DNA of 50,554 nucleotides from Lachnospiraceae bacterium (GCA_016280465.1 JAEEGT010000021.1:1-50554), one strand, 5' to 3'; numbered from the stretch's first letter, positions 8,428 to 18,047 are shown. Numbers and translations: made by a program. Notes: generated by a model from the sequence alone, not told the origin.

Positions 8428-9069
8428 ATGGACGAGAAAAACATTTCACAGGCCGTTATCAGCCGTTTGCCGAGATACCTGCGTTATCTCGGTGAATTAA
8501 AGGATTCAAATATCGAAAGGATTTCATCCCAGGAGCTTTCCGAACTTATGAACGTGACGGCATCCCAGATACGTCAGGATTTCAATAATTTCGGCGGATT
8601 CGGGCAACAGGGCTACGGTTATAAGGTCAATTTTCTTTATGATGAGATAGCCAAGATCCTCGGTATAAACAAGACCCACCATCTTATCATTGTGGGTGCG
8701 GGAAACCTGGGACAGGCACTTGCAAACTATATGAATTTTGAACGCAGAGGCTTTCATTTTACCGGGATCTTTGACTGTAACGAGGCTCTTTACGGCAAGA
8801 AGATCCGTGATATGTACGTTCAGCCCATGGAGAATCTCAAGAACTTTGTTAAGGATAATGCAATCGATATCGTTGTCCTTACGATCCCCAAGACCGGAGC
8901 CGTTAAAGTGGCCGAAGAGCTGGTTAGCTATGGGGTCAAGGCATTTTGGAATTTCGCCCATGTTGATCTGAATGTTCCCGAAGATATCGTGGTTGAGAAT
9001 GTACATCTTTCTGACAGCCTGATGAAACTGTCATATAATATTTCAAGGAAGAATAAAGGCAAAGACTGA
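8428..9069 (+). CDS. rex: Redox-sensing transcriptional repressor Rex
   Basis: Rex is a cytoplasmic homodimer that binds DNA when NAD is abundant and releases it when NADH rises, so it derepresses fermentation and redox genes. The 213-residue sequence shows an N-terminal winged helix (about residues 1-80; SRLPRYLRYL and SQIRQDFNNFGGFGQQGYGY are family hallmarks) and a Rossmann domain with the GAGNLGQAL nucleotide loop near residue 90. Length is normal for the family. A box reading CGGAGAGGG precedes the ATG by two bases. It is the first gene of an operon with an unknown coiled-coil protein, the NAD(P)HX repair enzyme and alanine racemase. A probable Rex site on its own promoter suggests autoregulation. 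Confidence 0.96.
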   Translation: MDEKNISQAVISRLPRYLRYLGELKDSNIERISSQELSELMNVTASQIRQDFNNFGGFGQQGYGYKVNFLYDEIAKILGINKTHHLIIVGAGNLGQALANYMNFERRGFHFTGIFDCNEALYGKKIRDMYVQPMENLKNFVKDNAIDIVVLTIPKTGAVKVAEELVSYGVKAFWNFAHVDLNVPEDIVVENVHLSDSLMKLSYNISRKNKGKD

Positions 9070-9092
9070 TCGGATCGAACGGAGGCATAAAG

Positions 9093-9755
9093 ATGTCAAG
9101 AACCGAAGATGTGTTCATACCGGCTTTGAAGGATAAAAAGATACCGCTTCTTACCCTTGACAACACATGGCACAGACTATTTACCCAGACGGAACCCACT
9201 CCCGAGATAACCAAGCTTGAGGGTGAACTGAACGACCTGTTAAAACAGCAGGGTAAGCTCAATACCGACACTAAAGAGATCAGGGCTTTAAAGAAACGTC
9301 TCATGGATGAGATCGTTGAGATGATGAACGATCTTGGCACCAAAGACAACAAAAAGGCCGAGAAGAAACTTGAAGAAAACAAGCGCCTTATCGAGGAGTG
9401 CAATGCAAAACTCGAGACCTACGGTGACGATCTTTACGACATTCCAAAGAAGATCAACGAAGTAAACTACAAGCTCATGCTCGCTACCATGGAGACCTGC
9501 TATGAGCAGATCCAGGAAAATAACGAAGAGATCACCGAGATCAGCGAATGGGTTGAGGCTATGCGCGTGGAACTTAAGAAAAAGGTGGTCATTAAACAGC
9601 AGAAGCTTAAAAGAAACCAGAATTTCTACACTTATATGCACAGTATCTTCGGTGCTGATGTTATCAATATATTTGATATGAAATACAATGTTGAGCCCCT
9701 GACCGAGCAGGAGACCAAGAATAACGCCAAAGCCACGGAGAAGAAGGATGAATGA
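9093..9755 (+). CDS. Coiled-coil protein of unknown function in the rex operon
   Basis: I do not recognise a named family. The 220 residues are highly charged and mostly helical. Heptad-like Leu/Lys/Glu patterns run through about residues 35-175 (for example KKRLMDEIVEMMNDL and KKAEKKLEENKRLIEE), so a coiled coil is likely. There is no signal peptide or transmembrane segment. A short region before the coil (PLLTLDNTWHRLF) and one after it (YTYMHSIFGADVINIFDM) look like conserved non-coil caps. It starts at ATG 9093 after GGAGG and its 3' end overlaps the next gene by 8 bases, which implies co-translation with the NAD(P)HX repair enzyme. A structural or scaffold role is conceivable but not shown. 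Confidence 0.8.
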   Translation: MSRTEDVFIPALKDKKIPLLTLDNTWHRLFTQTEPTPEITKLEGELNDLLKQQGKLNTDTKEIRALKKRLMDEIVEMMNDLGTKDNKKAEKKLEENKRLIEECNAKLETYGDDLYDIPKKINEVNYKLMLATMETCYEQIQENNEEITEISEWVEAMRVELKKKVVIKQQKLKRNQNFYTYMHSIFGADVINIFDMKYNVEPLTEQETKNNAKATEKKDE

Positions 9756-11271
9756 TATTTATTCTCCCAATGCGGTCAAAGAAAGGGAAAACTATATAAT
9801 CGATCATATAGGTCTGTCGGCTTCCGTCCTCATGGAGAGGGCGGGGCTTTTTCTTGCGGATGAGGCCGAAAAGCATGTGAAGGACAGGCGTGTTCCGATC
9901 CTGATCCTTGCGGGCCCCGGAAACAACGGGGGAGACGGTCTTGCAGCTGCAAGAATTCTTGCAGAAAGAGGCTATCGATTGGCTATTATTCAAACAAATT
10001 GCAACAAACATAGCAATTTGTTCGAATACGAGATGAAAATTCTGACACGTCTTAAGGATGAGTTTGAATATCCCATTGATTTTGTGGAATATATTCCTGT
10101 AAATAGTGAAGTATGTATCGACTGTATTTTCGGAACCGGTCTGAATCGTGATCCCGATGAAGATACCCTTCAACTAATATCGAGGATAAACGGAAGTAAC
10201 ATGACCGTTATCTCTGCCGATATTCCAAGCGGTCTTGATGCCGACAACGGAAGTGTCCGTATTGATGCCATCAAAGCCGATGTGACCCTTACCTTCGGCG
10301 GTCTTAAGACAGGGCTTTATTACGGTAAGGCCCCGGATCACACGGGTACGGTGAGACTTTGTGATGTTGGGATAACTTTTCGTGACCTGAAACCTTCTTT
10401 TTATTCCCTTGACGAAGAGGATTTTAAAAAGAATGGATTTTTCAAAAGTCATACCGCTCACAAAGGAACCTACGGAAAGACCCTGGTGGTGGCGGGCTCT
10501 TCCGGTATTTTCGGTGCTGCCTTTCTTTGTGCCAAGGCGTGTTTTTATTCGGGAGCGGGCCTTGTTAAGGTCTATACTCATGAGAATAACAGACACTCCT
10601 TTGAGTCCATGCTTCCTGAAGCTATGTACGGCTTCTATGATGAGAACCCCGATGAGGGATTCCTTTTGGAGGAGATAAAAAAGGCCGATACCCTTGTGGC
10701 GGGTCCCGGACTTTCCGTTTGCAATACTTCAAAAGAGATCATGGATATCATAGTAAGAAAGGGCGACCTTTCGGGGAAAACTCTTGTTTTTGACGCCGAT
10801 GCTCTTAATATTCTTTCTGAGGACAGTAATCTTTTTGAAGACCTGGTAAATAATGTGAAAGAAGCAAAGGCAGATTGTGTATTTACCCCTCACAGGGCGG
10901 AACTTTCAAGACTTTCCGGCAATGCTTCGGACATTAATCGGTATGCAGCTTCTTTTTACGACAGATACGGTATCGTATTGGTTGAAAAGGCCGCAAAGAC
11001 AAGGATCTTCGGGGAAGAGAGATATATTAATCTGTCAGGTAACGAGGGAATGGCCACCGCCGGAAGCGGTGACGTGCTTTCGGGGATCCTTGGGGGAATG
11101 CTTTACAGACTGAAGGCCGGCGGAGAAGGAAACTTTGCAAAAAACGTTGCTTTTTCCGTATTTTTCCACGGTTACGCAGGAAATCTTGCAAAACTCGACA
11201 AAGACAGTGTGACCATGACGGCCACGGATATGCTTGATAAAATACCTAAAGCTTGGGAGAGACTTATCTAA
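9748..11271 (+). CDS. nnr: Bifunctional NAD(P)HX epimerase / ADP-dependent NAD(P)HX dehydratase
   Basis: The enzyme repairs hydrated NADH and NADPH. The N-terminal YjeF-type domain (about residues 1-205; SVLMERAG, then the GPGNNGGDGLAAARIL loop) epimerises R- and S-NAD(P)HX. The C-terminal ribokinase-like domain (about 225-505; KGTYGKTLVVAGS and TAGSGDVLSGILGG) dehydrates S-NAD(P)HX using ADP. The total of 507 residues is normal for the fused protein. The start overlaps the upstream coiled-coil gene by 8 bases, with AAGAAGG just before the ATG. Its stop shares one base with the alr start (TAATG). Placement under a Rex-type promoter makes sense because its substrates are damaged pyridine nucleotides. 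Confidence 0.94.
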   Translation: MNDIYSPNAVKERENYIIDHIGLSASVLMERAGLFLADEAEKHVKDRRVPILILAGPGNNGGDGLAAARILAERGYRLAIIQTNCNKHSNLFEYEMKILTRLKDEFEYPIDFVEYIPVNSEVCIDCIFGTGLNRDPDEDTLQLISRINGSNMTVISADIPSGLDADNGSVRIDAIKADVTLTFGGLKTGLYYGKAPDHTGTVRLCDVGITFRDLKPSFYSLDEEDFKKNGFFKSHTAHKGTYGKTLVVAGSSGIFGAAFLCAKACFYSGAGLVKVYTHENNRHSFESMLPEAMYGFYDENPDEGFLLEEIKKADTLVAGPGLSVCNTSKEIMDIIVRKGDLSGKTLVFDADALNILSEDSNLFEDLVNNVKEAKADCVFTPHRAELSRLSGNASDINRYAASFYDRYGIVLVEKAAKTRIFGEERYINLSGNEGMATAGSGDVLSGILGGMLYRLKAGGEGNFAKNVAFSVFFHGYAGNLAKLDKDSVTMTATDMLDKIPKAWERLI

Positions 11272-12407
11272 TGAATTCAAAATACGAACGGGGCTATGCC
11301 CTGGTGGACCTTGATGCCATCAGAAACAATGTAAAGAACATAAGCAGACATCTGGGAGGCGGCATTAAACTTACCGCCGTCATCAAAGCGGATGCCTACG
11401 GACACGGAGCCGTTGAGATCGGCAAGGTCCTTGATGAGATGGAGGAAGTATACGGTTATGCCACCGCCACCGCCGAAGAGGCCTTTGAACTTGCGGATGC
11501 GGGCATCAAAAAACCTGTCCTTGTTTTAAACTATACTTTCCCTTATTCTTACCCGGACATCATCAAGAACGATATCCGAATCACCGTTTTCAGGCAGGAT
11601 GAGCTTAAGGATCTTAATGCCATTGCCAAGGCCATGCATAAAAAAGCAAAGGTTCATATCAAGGTCGATACCGGCATGGGAAGGATAGGCGTAAGACCCG
11701 ACGATTCAGGTCTTGATTTTGTTCGCGAATGCATTTCCGATTTTGAAGGCATCGAGATCGAAGGCATCTTTTCCCACTTTGCCAAAGCGGATGAAACGGA
11801 CAAAGAAAGTGCGAACGGACAGTTAAAGCTGTTTAACGATTTTGTGGAAAGTGTAGGACGGGAACTTTCTTTTACCTTCCCCATCAGACACATTGCCAAT
11901 TCCGCAGCCATCTGCGATATACCCGCAGCCAGGTTCGATATGTGCAGGGCGGGGATCATCCTTTACGGATTGAGGCCTTCTGACGAAGTGGACATCAAAC
12001 CCCTTGATCTTAAGCCGGCTCTTTCTTTGTACAGTCATGTTATCTACGTTAAAGAATGTGAACCCGGCACCACGGTAAGCTACGGAAGCACCTATGTCTG
12101 TGACGGTAAAAAGAAGATCGCTACTATTCCCTTAGGTTATGCCGACGGTTATCCCAGAAGCCTTTCCAATAAAGGTTTTGTGCTGATACACGGTAAAAGG
12201 GCGAAGGTTCTGGGAAAGATCTGCATGGATCAGTTCATGGTGGATGTAACGGACATTCCCGATGTTAAAGAAGGGGATCTTGTGACCCTAATCGGTAAGG
12301 ACGGGAATGATGAGATCCTGCTTGACGATATTTCGGCTCTTTCCGGCAGATTCAACTATGAATTTGTATGCTGTCTCGGAAACCGGATCAAGCGCATTTA
12401 CAATTAG
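11271..12407 (+). CDS. alr: Alanine racemase
   Basis: A PLP enzyme of 378 residues that interconverts L- and D-alanine for peptidoglycan. The PLP lysine is Lys39 in AVIKADAYGHG. The C-terminal beta domain carries SYGSTY (catalytic tyrosine region), PLGYADGYPR and CMDQFMVDVTD. The start at ATG 11271 overlaps the nnr stop by one base and has GGGAGAG nine bases upstream; an in-frame extension upstream would lack homology. It closes the rex operon. No terminator hairpin was found between it and the next promoter. Confidence 0.95.
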   Translation: MNSKYERGYALVDLDAIRNNVKNISRHLGGGIKLTAVIKADAYGHGAVEIGKVLDEMEEVYGYATATAEEAFELADAGIKKPVLVLNYTFPYSYPDIIKNDIRITVFRQDELKDLNAIAKAMHKKAKVHIKVDTGMGRIGVRPDDSGLDFVRECISDFEGIEIEGIFSHFAKADETDKESANGQLKLFNDFVESVGRELSFTFPIRHIANSAAICDIPAARFDMCRAGIILYGLRPSDEVDIKPLDLKPALSLYSHVIYVKECEPGTTVSYGSTYVCDGKKKIATIPLGYADGYPRSLSNKGFVLIHGKRAKVLGKICMDQFMVDVTDIPDVKEGDLVTLIGKDGNDEILLDDISALSGRFNYEFVCCLGNRIKRIYN

Positions 12408-12416
12408 TTCCTTTTC

Positions 12417-12445
12417 TTGACTGAAAAGGGCACAGATGATATATT
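12417..12445 (+). promoter_or_regulatory. SigmaA-type promoter upstream of the CorC-like gene
   Basis: TTGACT (12417-12422), a 17-base spacer and TATATT (12440-12445) make a good promoter in the 79-base gap after alr. AAGGAAAG follows shortly before the ATG at 12487. It is the likely main promoter for the run of genes beginning at 12487. Confidence 0.65.
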
Positions 12446-12486
12446 TTTTAGTATTATAGGTTTATTTCGGAAGGAAAGATCGTATT

Positions 12487-13362
12487 ATGGACGACAGTGC
12501 CGTCGCGGCCCTTATATTACTGGTTTTGTACATAGGCGCCGAGATCACCATCAAGTTGCTCGAACGGATGAGATCTAAGGAATTAAAGCCCGAGGATGAG
12601 ATCATTTCCGTTGTTAACGAAGTTCACGAGCAGGGTGTCATTGAAGAGTCGGAAGCCAAGATGATAAACAACATCATCGATTTTGCCGACAAGGAAGCGG
12701 GAGAGATCATGACCACCAGGAGCAATATCGTGGCCATTGATAAGAACACCACCCTGGATGATGCCATTAATTTCATGCTTGAAAACAGCAATTCAAGGTA
12801 CCCTGTCTTTGAAGACAACCTGGATCATGTGGTGGGTATTCTTTTTCTTAAGGATTCCATGAGGTTTAAGGCCAAGGACAAGACCGAAAACCGCCCCATT
12901 TATGAGATCAAGGGTCTTATCCGCAAGGCTTTGTTCATTCCCGAGACCATGAACATCAATGATCTTTTCAAGACCATGCAGTCCAAGAAGACCCAGCTTG
13001 CCATTGTTGTGGATGAGTACGGGCAGACCGCGGGCCTTATTGCCATGGAGGATATCCTTGAAGAGATCGTGGGCAATATCATGGATGAATATGATGTTGA
13101 AGAAAAACATATCCGTAAGAACGGAAGAGATTCCTATCTTATAGACGGTCTTACCACGCTTTCCGAGGTGGGAGAGACTCTGGGCATTCACTTCGATATC
13201 GAGGATTTTGATACCATGAACGGTTTTATGATATCAAAGCTCGAGCATCTTCCCAAGGACGGAGAAACATATTCCACCGACTACGGAGGCTATGAATTTT
13301 CCATCGCTTCCGTTGAAAATCGTCGTGTAAACAAGATTTTGGCAAAGAAAATAAACAATTAA
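12487..13362 (+). CDS. CorC/HlyC-type CBS-domain protein with one N-terminal membrane segment
   Basis: This 291-residue protein has a hydrophobic N-terminal segment (about residues 5-22), a CBS pair (about 70-200; [11 protein letters not shown] and [27 protein letters not shown]), and a C-terminal CorC_HlyC transporter-associated domain (about 215-290). It lacks the full multi-pass DUF21/CNNM membrane domain of longer homologues, which resembles the short E. coli CorC in size. CBS pairs usually bind adenine nucleotides; the family is linked to magnesium homeostasis and ribosome-related functions. Actual transport is doubtful for a single-span protein. It has its own promoter and lies 11 bases before yebC. 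Confidence 0.88.
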   Translation: MDDSAVAALILLVLYIGAEITIKLLERMRSKELKPEDEIISVVNEVHEQGVIEESEAKMINNIIDFADKEAGEIMTTRSNIVAIDKNTTLDDAINFMLENSNSRYPVFEDNLDHVVGILFLKDSMRFKAKDKTENRPIYEIKGLIRKALFIPETMNINDLFKTMQSKKTQLAIVVDEYGQTAGLIAMEDILEEIVGNIMDEYDVEEKHIRKNGRDSYLIDGLTTLSEVGETLGIHFDIEDFDTMNGFMISKLEHLPKDGETYSTDYGGYEFSIASVENRRVNKILAKKINN

Positions 13363-13373
13363 GGAGAACATAT

Positions 13374-14108
13374 ATGTCAGGACATTCAAAATTCGCAAAC
13401 ATCAAACATAAAAAGGAGAAGAACGACGCCGCAAAGGGTAAGATCTTTACCATAATCGGCCGTGAGATCGCCGTAGCCGTTAAGGAAGGCGGTCCCGATC
13501 CTTCAAATAACTTCAAGCTTGCAACAGTTATCGCCAAGGCAAAAGCAAACAACGTACCCAACGATACCATCGAACGCGGCATCAAGAAAGCTGCCGGTGA
13601 AGGCAGCGCCGTTAACTATGAATTCTGCACCTATGAAGGTTACGGTCCCAACGGTATCGCCATAATCGTCGACTGCCTTACGGACAACAAGAACCGTACC
13701 GCTGCCAATGTAAGGAGTGCTTTTACCAAGGGTAACGGTAATATCGGAACCCCCGGCTGTGTATCCTTCATGTTTGACAAGAAGGGTGAGATCATTATCG
13801 ACAAGGAAGAGTGCGACATGGATGCCGATACCCTTATGATGACCGCCCTTGATTGCGGTGCCGAGGACTTTTCCGAGGAAGAAGACTGCTTTGAGGTCCT
13901 TACGGATCCCGACGAATTCGATAAGGTATTAAAGGCCCTTGAGGATAACGGTATTAAGGTTGCCAGTGCCGAAGTTACCATGATCCCCCAGAATTATGTT
14001 GCTCTTACCGACGATACAGCCGTTAAGAACCTTCAGAGGACCCTCGACCTTCTGGATGAAGATGACGACGTTCAGAATGTTTATACCAACTGGGAAGACC
14101 AGGAATAA
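13374..14108 (+). CDS. yebC: YebC/PmpR-family protein
   Basis: The N-terminus [20 protein letters not shown] is the family signature, and the three-domain length of 244 residues is typical. Members have been described as DNA-binding transcriptional regulators and more recently as ribosome-associated factors that ease translation of proline-rich stretches; this sequence does not decide between them. A strong AAGGAGA box precedes ATG 13374, 11 bases after the CBS gene. The acidic C-terminal half ([18 protein letters not shown]) is as in homologues. Confidence 0.94.
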   Translation: MSGHSKFANIKHKKEKNDAAKGKIFTIIGREIAVAVKEGGPDPSNNFKLATVIAKAKANNVPNDTIERGIKKAAGEGSAVNYEFCTYEGYGPNGIAIIVDCLTDNKNRTAANVRSAFTKGNGNIGTPGCVSFMFDKKGEIIIDKEECDMDADTLMMTALDCGAEDFSEEEDCFEVLTDPDEFDKVLKALEDNGIKVASAEVTMIPQNYVALTDDTAVKNLQRTLDLLDEDDDVQNVYTNWEDQE

Positions 14109-14160
14109 AGTGAATTGATCCTCCCCGTTTGGGGAAATAAATATTTACAGGAGAATGGAC

Positions 14161-15423
14161 ATGAGAAGAGAGACCATATGCGTGCAGGGCGGTTATGAAC
14201 CGGGGAACGGCGATCCCCGTATTATGCCCATAGTTCAGAGTACCACTTTCAAATATTCTTCAAGTGATGAGATGGGCAAACTCTTTGATCTTGAAAAAGA
14301 AGGATATTTCTATACAAGACTTCAGAACCCTTCCAATGACTATGTTGCAAAGAAGATCTGCGAACTTGAAGGCGGTGTGGCTGCCATGCTCACATCATCG
14401 GGTCAGGCCGCAAATTTCTATGCGGTATTCAATATCTGTGAGAGCGGCGACAGCTTTATCATGTCCAGCGCCATCTACGGAGGCACCTTCAATCTCTTAA
14501 AGAACACCATGGCCAAGATGGGTATCGAGGCCATTGTTGTGGATCCCGACTGCACGGAAGAAGAACTGAATGCCGCATTTAAAGAAAATACCAAGTGTGT
14601 ATTCGGCGAATCCGTTGCAAATCCCGCACTTACCGTATTTGATTTCGATAAATTCGTTAAAGTGGCTCATGCACACGGGGTTCCCGTTATCGTGGACAAC
14701 ACATTCCCCACACCCATCAATTGCAGACCCTTTGAATTCGGTGTTGATATCGTTACCCACGCCACTACAAAGTACATGGACGGTCATGCTGCCACAGTAG
14801 GCGGCTGCATTGTGGATTCCGGCAACTTTGACTGGATGGCTCACAAAGATAAATTCCCCGGACTCTGCACTCCCGATGAGACCTATCACGGCATCGTTTA
14901 TGCCGAAAAATTCGGTAAGGGAGCCTATATCACCAAGTGTACCGCACAGCTTATGAGAGATTTCGGTTCCATTCAGTCTCCCCAGCATGCTTTTTACATC
15001 AATATCGGCCTTGAGACTCTGGCGCTTCGCATGGAAAGACATTGTGCCAATGCCCAAAAGGTTGCCGAATGGCTTGAAAAGAATCCCAAGGTTGCCTGGG
15101 TTAATTATCCCGGCCTTGAGTCCTGCAAATATCACGATCTTGCAATGAAGTACATGCCGGGCGGTACCAGCGGCGTTATCACCTTCGGAATGGGCTCCAG
15201 AGAAGCTTCCGCTGCCGTAATGGATAAGCTCAAACTCATTGCCATCGTTACCCATGTGGCAGATTCACGTACCTGTGTCCTTCATCCCGCAAGTCATACT
15301 CACAGACAGATGACCGAGACTCAGCTCAAAGAAGCAGGTATCTCTCCGGATCTTGTAAGACTTTCCGTGGGTATCGAGAATGTTGACGACATTATAGAGG
15401 ATCTTGCTCAGGCCATCGGCTGA
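14161..15423 (+). CDS. metY: O-acetylhomoserine sulfhydrylase (Cys/Met metabolism PLP enzyme)
   Basis: The 420-residue enzyme is of the Cys/Met-metabolism PLP class. The PLP lysine is Lys204 in THATTKYMDGH, and NPSNDYVAKKICELEGG and SSGQAANFYAVF are typical of O-acetylhomoserine aminocarboxypropyltransferases, which make homocysteine from O-acetylhomoserine and sulfide. The C-terminal SDLVRLSVGIEN-like element (here SPDLVRLSVGIEN) is present. Two ATGs lie at 14155 and 14161; the second is chosen because the CAGGAG box ends at 14153, only one base before the first ATG but seven before the second. The 52-base upstream gap holds no convincing terminator or S-box. A cystathionine-type lyase is a less likely alternative. 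Confidence 0.9.
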   Translation: MRRETICVQGGYEPGNGDPRIMPIVQSTTFKYSSSDEMGKLFDLEKEGYFYTRLQNPSNDYVAKKICELEGGVAAMLTSSGQAANFYAVFNICESGDSFIMSSAIYGGTFNLLKNTMAKMGIEAIVVDPDCTEEELNAAFKENTKCVFGESVANPALTVFDFDKFVKVAHAHGVPVIVDNTFPTPINCRPFEFGVDIVTHATTKYMDGHAATVGGCIVDSGNFDWMAHKDKFPGLCTPDETYHGIVYAEKFGKGAYITKCTAQLMRDFGSIQSPQHAFYINIGLETLALRMERHCANAQKVAEWLEKNPKVAWVNYPGLESCKYHDLAMKYMPGGTSGVITFGMGSREASAAVMDKLKLIAIVTHVADSRTCVLHPASHTHRQMTETQLKEAGISPDLVRLSVGIENVDDIIEDLAQAIG

Positions 15424-15443
15424 TAAAGGTAAGGGGGTATCAA

Positions 15444-16391
15444 ATGGACAGACTTGCAATAGTTGTTCCTTGTTACAATGAAGAAGAAGTATTAAAGATC
15501 TGTTCCGAAGCGCTTCGGGGCGTTCTTTGCGATCTTATCTCCAAGGGAAAGATAGCTTCCGACAGTTTCGTTCTTTTTGTTAACGACGGTTCAAAAGACA
15601 GGACCTGGGATCTTATCGAGGAAGAACATGCTTTGTATCCAAAAATGATCAAGGGTGTTAAACTTGCGGGCAACGTGGGGCATCAGTTTGCTCTTACCGC
15701 AGGCCTCATTACCGCCAAGGACATGTGTGATGTTTCCGTGTCCATCGATGCTGATCTTCAGGACGATGTTGCCGTTATCGAAGAAATGATCGACAAGTTC
15801 CATGAAGGCAAGGATATCGTTTACGGAGTCCGTAAGAAACGTAAGACGGACACCTTCTTTAAGCGTGTAACAGCCCAGGGCTTCTACAGATTCATGAATG
15901 TCATGGGGGTTAAATCCGTGTACAATCACGCGGATTTCCGTCTGATGAGCAAGAGGGCTCTGGAAAACTTCTCCGAGTACAAAGAAACCAACCTCTTTCT
16001 CAGGGGCATTGTTCCTCTTATCGGCTATGAGACCGATTGCGTCTATTACGATCGTAAGGAAAGAGTGGCGGGAGAGAGCAAGTACCCCTTAAAGAAAATG
16101 CTGGCTCTTGCTTTTAACGGTATTTCTTCTTTCAGTGTTAAACCCATTACCATGATCACCACTTTGGGTGTGGTAATAATTTTTTTGAGCCTATGTGCCG
16201 CTGTATACGCTTTGGTCTCTTATTTTATGGGACATGTGGAACCGGGCTGGACTTCCCTTATCCTGTCCATCTGGTTTCTTGGGGGCGTGCAGCTTCTTTC
16301 CATCGGCCTTATCGGTCAGTATGTGGGTAAGACCTATATCGAAGTCAAGCACAGACCCAGATACAATATAGAAAAAATACTTTCCGATTGA
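15444..16391 (+). CDS. Family 2 glycosyltransferase, DPM/GtrB-like, with two C-terminal membrane segments
   Basis: The 315 residues start with a GT2 domain: VVPCYNEEE near the N-terminus, VNDGSKDRTW, and the metal-binding IDADLQDD motif around residue 100. Two hydrophobic segments follow (about residues 232-258 and 270-295), as in polyprenyl-phosphate glycosyltransferases such as dolichyl-phosphate mannose synthase, ArnC and GtrB. It probably loads a sugar on undecaprenyl phosphate at the inner membrane face. A box reading AAGGGGG precedes the ATG. The next gene, a polytopic membrane protein, starts 11 bases later and may use or flip the product. The sugar and acceptor glycan are unknown. Confidence 0.9.
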   Translation: MDRLAIVVPCYNEEEVLKICSEALRGVLCDLISKGKIASDSFVLFVNDGSKDRTWDLIEEEHALYPKMIKGVKLAGNVGHQFALTAGLITAKDMCDVSVSIDADLQDDVAVIEEMIDKFHEGKDIVYGVRKKRKTDTFFKRVTAQGFYRFMNVMGVKSVYNHADFRLMSKRALENFSEYKETNLFLRGIVPLIGYETDCVYYDRKERVAGESKYPLKKMLALAFNGISSFSVKPITMITTLGVVIIFLSLCAAVYALVSYFMGHVEPGWTSLILSIWFLGGVQLLSIGLIGQYVGKTYIEVKHRPRYNIEKILSD

Positions 16392-16402
16392 GAGGGACAG
16401 GG

Positions 16403-18031
16403 ATGATATTTAAGAAGACGGGATTATCCTATATTACGGCTGTTTTGGGCGCAATTTGTTCTCTTGTGACGCTCTTTCTTTGGCTTGTGCCTGTTTACGG
16501 CTTTGAATTGGGCCTGTCAGGTAATCTCTTCGATACACCTGTGGAGTATTCCCATCTTGCGTCGGCCGGTACCGTGCTGTTGGCTGTCCTGCTTTTCTTT
16601 CATGTTCGCTATATCAAAAAGCATGTCTTTGCATCAAAGGACAAAAAAGCATGCTCCAGAGGGTTATATGTTGCACTTTCAATTCTTTCCTGTGTTGTCC
16701 TCTTTGGCGCCGGTATTTCCCTTATATACATCATCGGAGGAGATTTTCTTTTAAACCCTCTGTTTCCTGCGGAGTTTGGAAATTCTCTCTTCCTGTTAAA
16801 GAACGACGAAGCAAATCTGCTTTACAAGCTTGCGATCTCTTTTGTTTTTGATGTTTTCGGAGCTTCCGCACCTGTATACCTGGTGGCGTGCCTTTGCTTC
16901 TTTGTGCTGTTTTGCATTGTTTCTTATATTGGGCTGTTTTCCGTTTTCGGCCCCTTCAGAGCCTTCTGCGGAACGGCCTTTCTTTTCCTTTATGCTTTCT
17001 TTGAAAATTCATTTCTTACCAAGGGAGAGGTCCTGTTTAATCTTTTTGTGGCAGCCTTTCTTTTCATGGTGTTTGCCCTTTTGCTGAGAACCAGACATGA
17101 CGGAATAATGGTCAGCCCACTGAACGGAATTATTTTTGCCGTGCTGGGACTTTGCCTCGGGGGGCTTGGTTCTGTTTGTCCCGAGGTATTGTTTGCACTG
17201 ATCCCCATTACGTTGATCATAGTATTGGACGTTATCGATCTTTCGGAAGTATCCAAGGAATATGAAGAACCCGAAAAGTTCGCGGTTAACAGATCCATTC
17301 TTCCTTCGGTCCTTACCTGGATCTTTACGGCGGTGGGACTGCTTGTTGCCGTAATGGTGGGGGACTGGATCATGGGCTTAAGCGGATTTGATTCCCTGGC
17401 GGCTTATTTTGGCCGGTTCACGGGGCACGACATTTTTACATACGGTCTTATTCAGTTTCCTTTTGCATATATGGCAGCGCTCGCCGTTGCTGCTGCATTT
17501 CTTGTTTTTCTTGGCTTTATGCAGGGCGTTTATTCAAAGACTGATAAGAGCACGATCCCGTTTTTTATTCTGTTAATCACCTGCTTTTTAAATATATATG
17601 TGGGCTTTTCACAGTTTTCCGTATTCTTTTTTGTGATGATCTCGGGGCTTATGATCGCAGAGGGGCTTGTGTCCTTTGTATCCGGCGAGGGACTTTACAG
17701 GGAAGACCGGGAGAAACTGGAAGTGGTCTACGTGGATGAGGATGTCGAGGCTGAGCCTGAGACAGAACCCGAGGCTGAGACCGAAACTGAGCCCAAGACG
17801 GAAACCTCTGAGACGGAGCCGGAACCTGCAGTTTCGGATGCTGCAACGCCTGAAACTCCCGAGCCGGAAGTCTCTGCCCCTTCGCAGGAGCAGGTTGTGG
17901 TCCTTATAGATAATCCCCTGCCTCTTCCCAAGAAGCATGTAAAGAAAGAGATAAGTTACGATTTTGAGATCCCCGAGGATCGGCTTTGCTATGATCATGA
18001 GATAAAGGCCGATGATGATTTCGATATTTGA
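16403..18031 (+). CDS. Polytopic membrane protein with acidic cytoplasmic tail, partner of the glycosyltransferase
   Basis: I do not recognise a named family. About 11-12 hydrophobic segments fill residues 8-440. The tail has a Glu/Pro/Thr-rich stretch (about 450-490), then NPLPLPKKHVKKE and an acidic end finishing DDDFDI. The layout fits a membrane partner of a polyprenyl-phosphate glycosyltransferase, for example a GT-C-like enzyme or flippase, but no catalytic motif is evident. The start is set at ATG 16403, six bases after AGAGGG; a TTG at 16388 is also in frame but would overlap the previous gene. Length from the chosen start is 542 residues. Function is inferred only from position. Confidence 0.8.
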   Translation: MIFKKTGLSYITAVLGAICSLVTLFLWLVPVYGFELGLSGNLFDTPVEYSHLASAGTVLLAVLLFFHVRYIKKHVFASKDKKACSRGLYVALSILSCVVLFGAGISLIYIIGGDFLLNPLFPAEFGNSLFLLKNDEANLLYKLAISFVFDVFGASAPVYLVACLCFFVLFCIVSYIGLFSVFGPFRAFCGTAFLFLYAFFENSFLTKGEVLFNLFVAAFLFMVFALLLRTRHDGIMVSPLNGIIFAVLGLCLGGLGSVCPEVLFALIPITLIIVLDVIDLSEVSKEYEEPEKFAVNRSILPSVLTWIFTAVGLLVAVMVGDWIMGLSGFDSLAAYFGRFTGHDIFTYGLIQFPFAYMAALAVAAAFLVFLGFMQGVYSKTDKSTIPFFILLITCFLNIYVGFSQFSVFFFVMISGLMIAEGLVSFVSGEGLYREDREKLEVVYVDEDVEAEPETEPEAETETEPKTETSETEPEPAVSDAATPETPEPEVSAPSQEQVVVLIDNPLPLPKKHVKKEISYDFEIPEDRLCYDHEIKADDDFDI

Positions 18032-18047
18032 TGATTATTAACATATT

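Noticed and set aside
14122-14135. TCCCC-GTTT-GGGGA hairpin between yebC and metY as a terminator
   Set aside because: Only five base pairs and no T-run after it; a weak promoter-like pair around it was also not convincing.
17745-17830. Repetitive GAG/CC(C/T)-rich stretch as a tandem DNA repeat
   Set aside because: It encodes an irregular Glu/Pro/Thr tail without a constant repeat unit; a protein-level low-complexity segment explains it.
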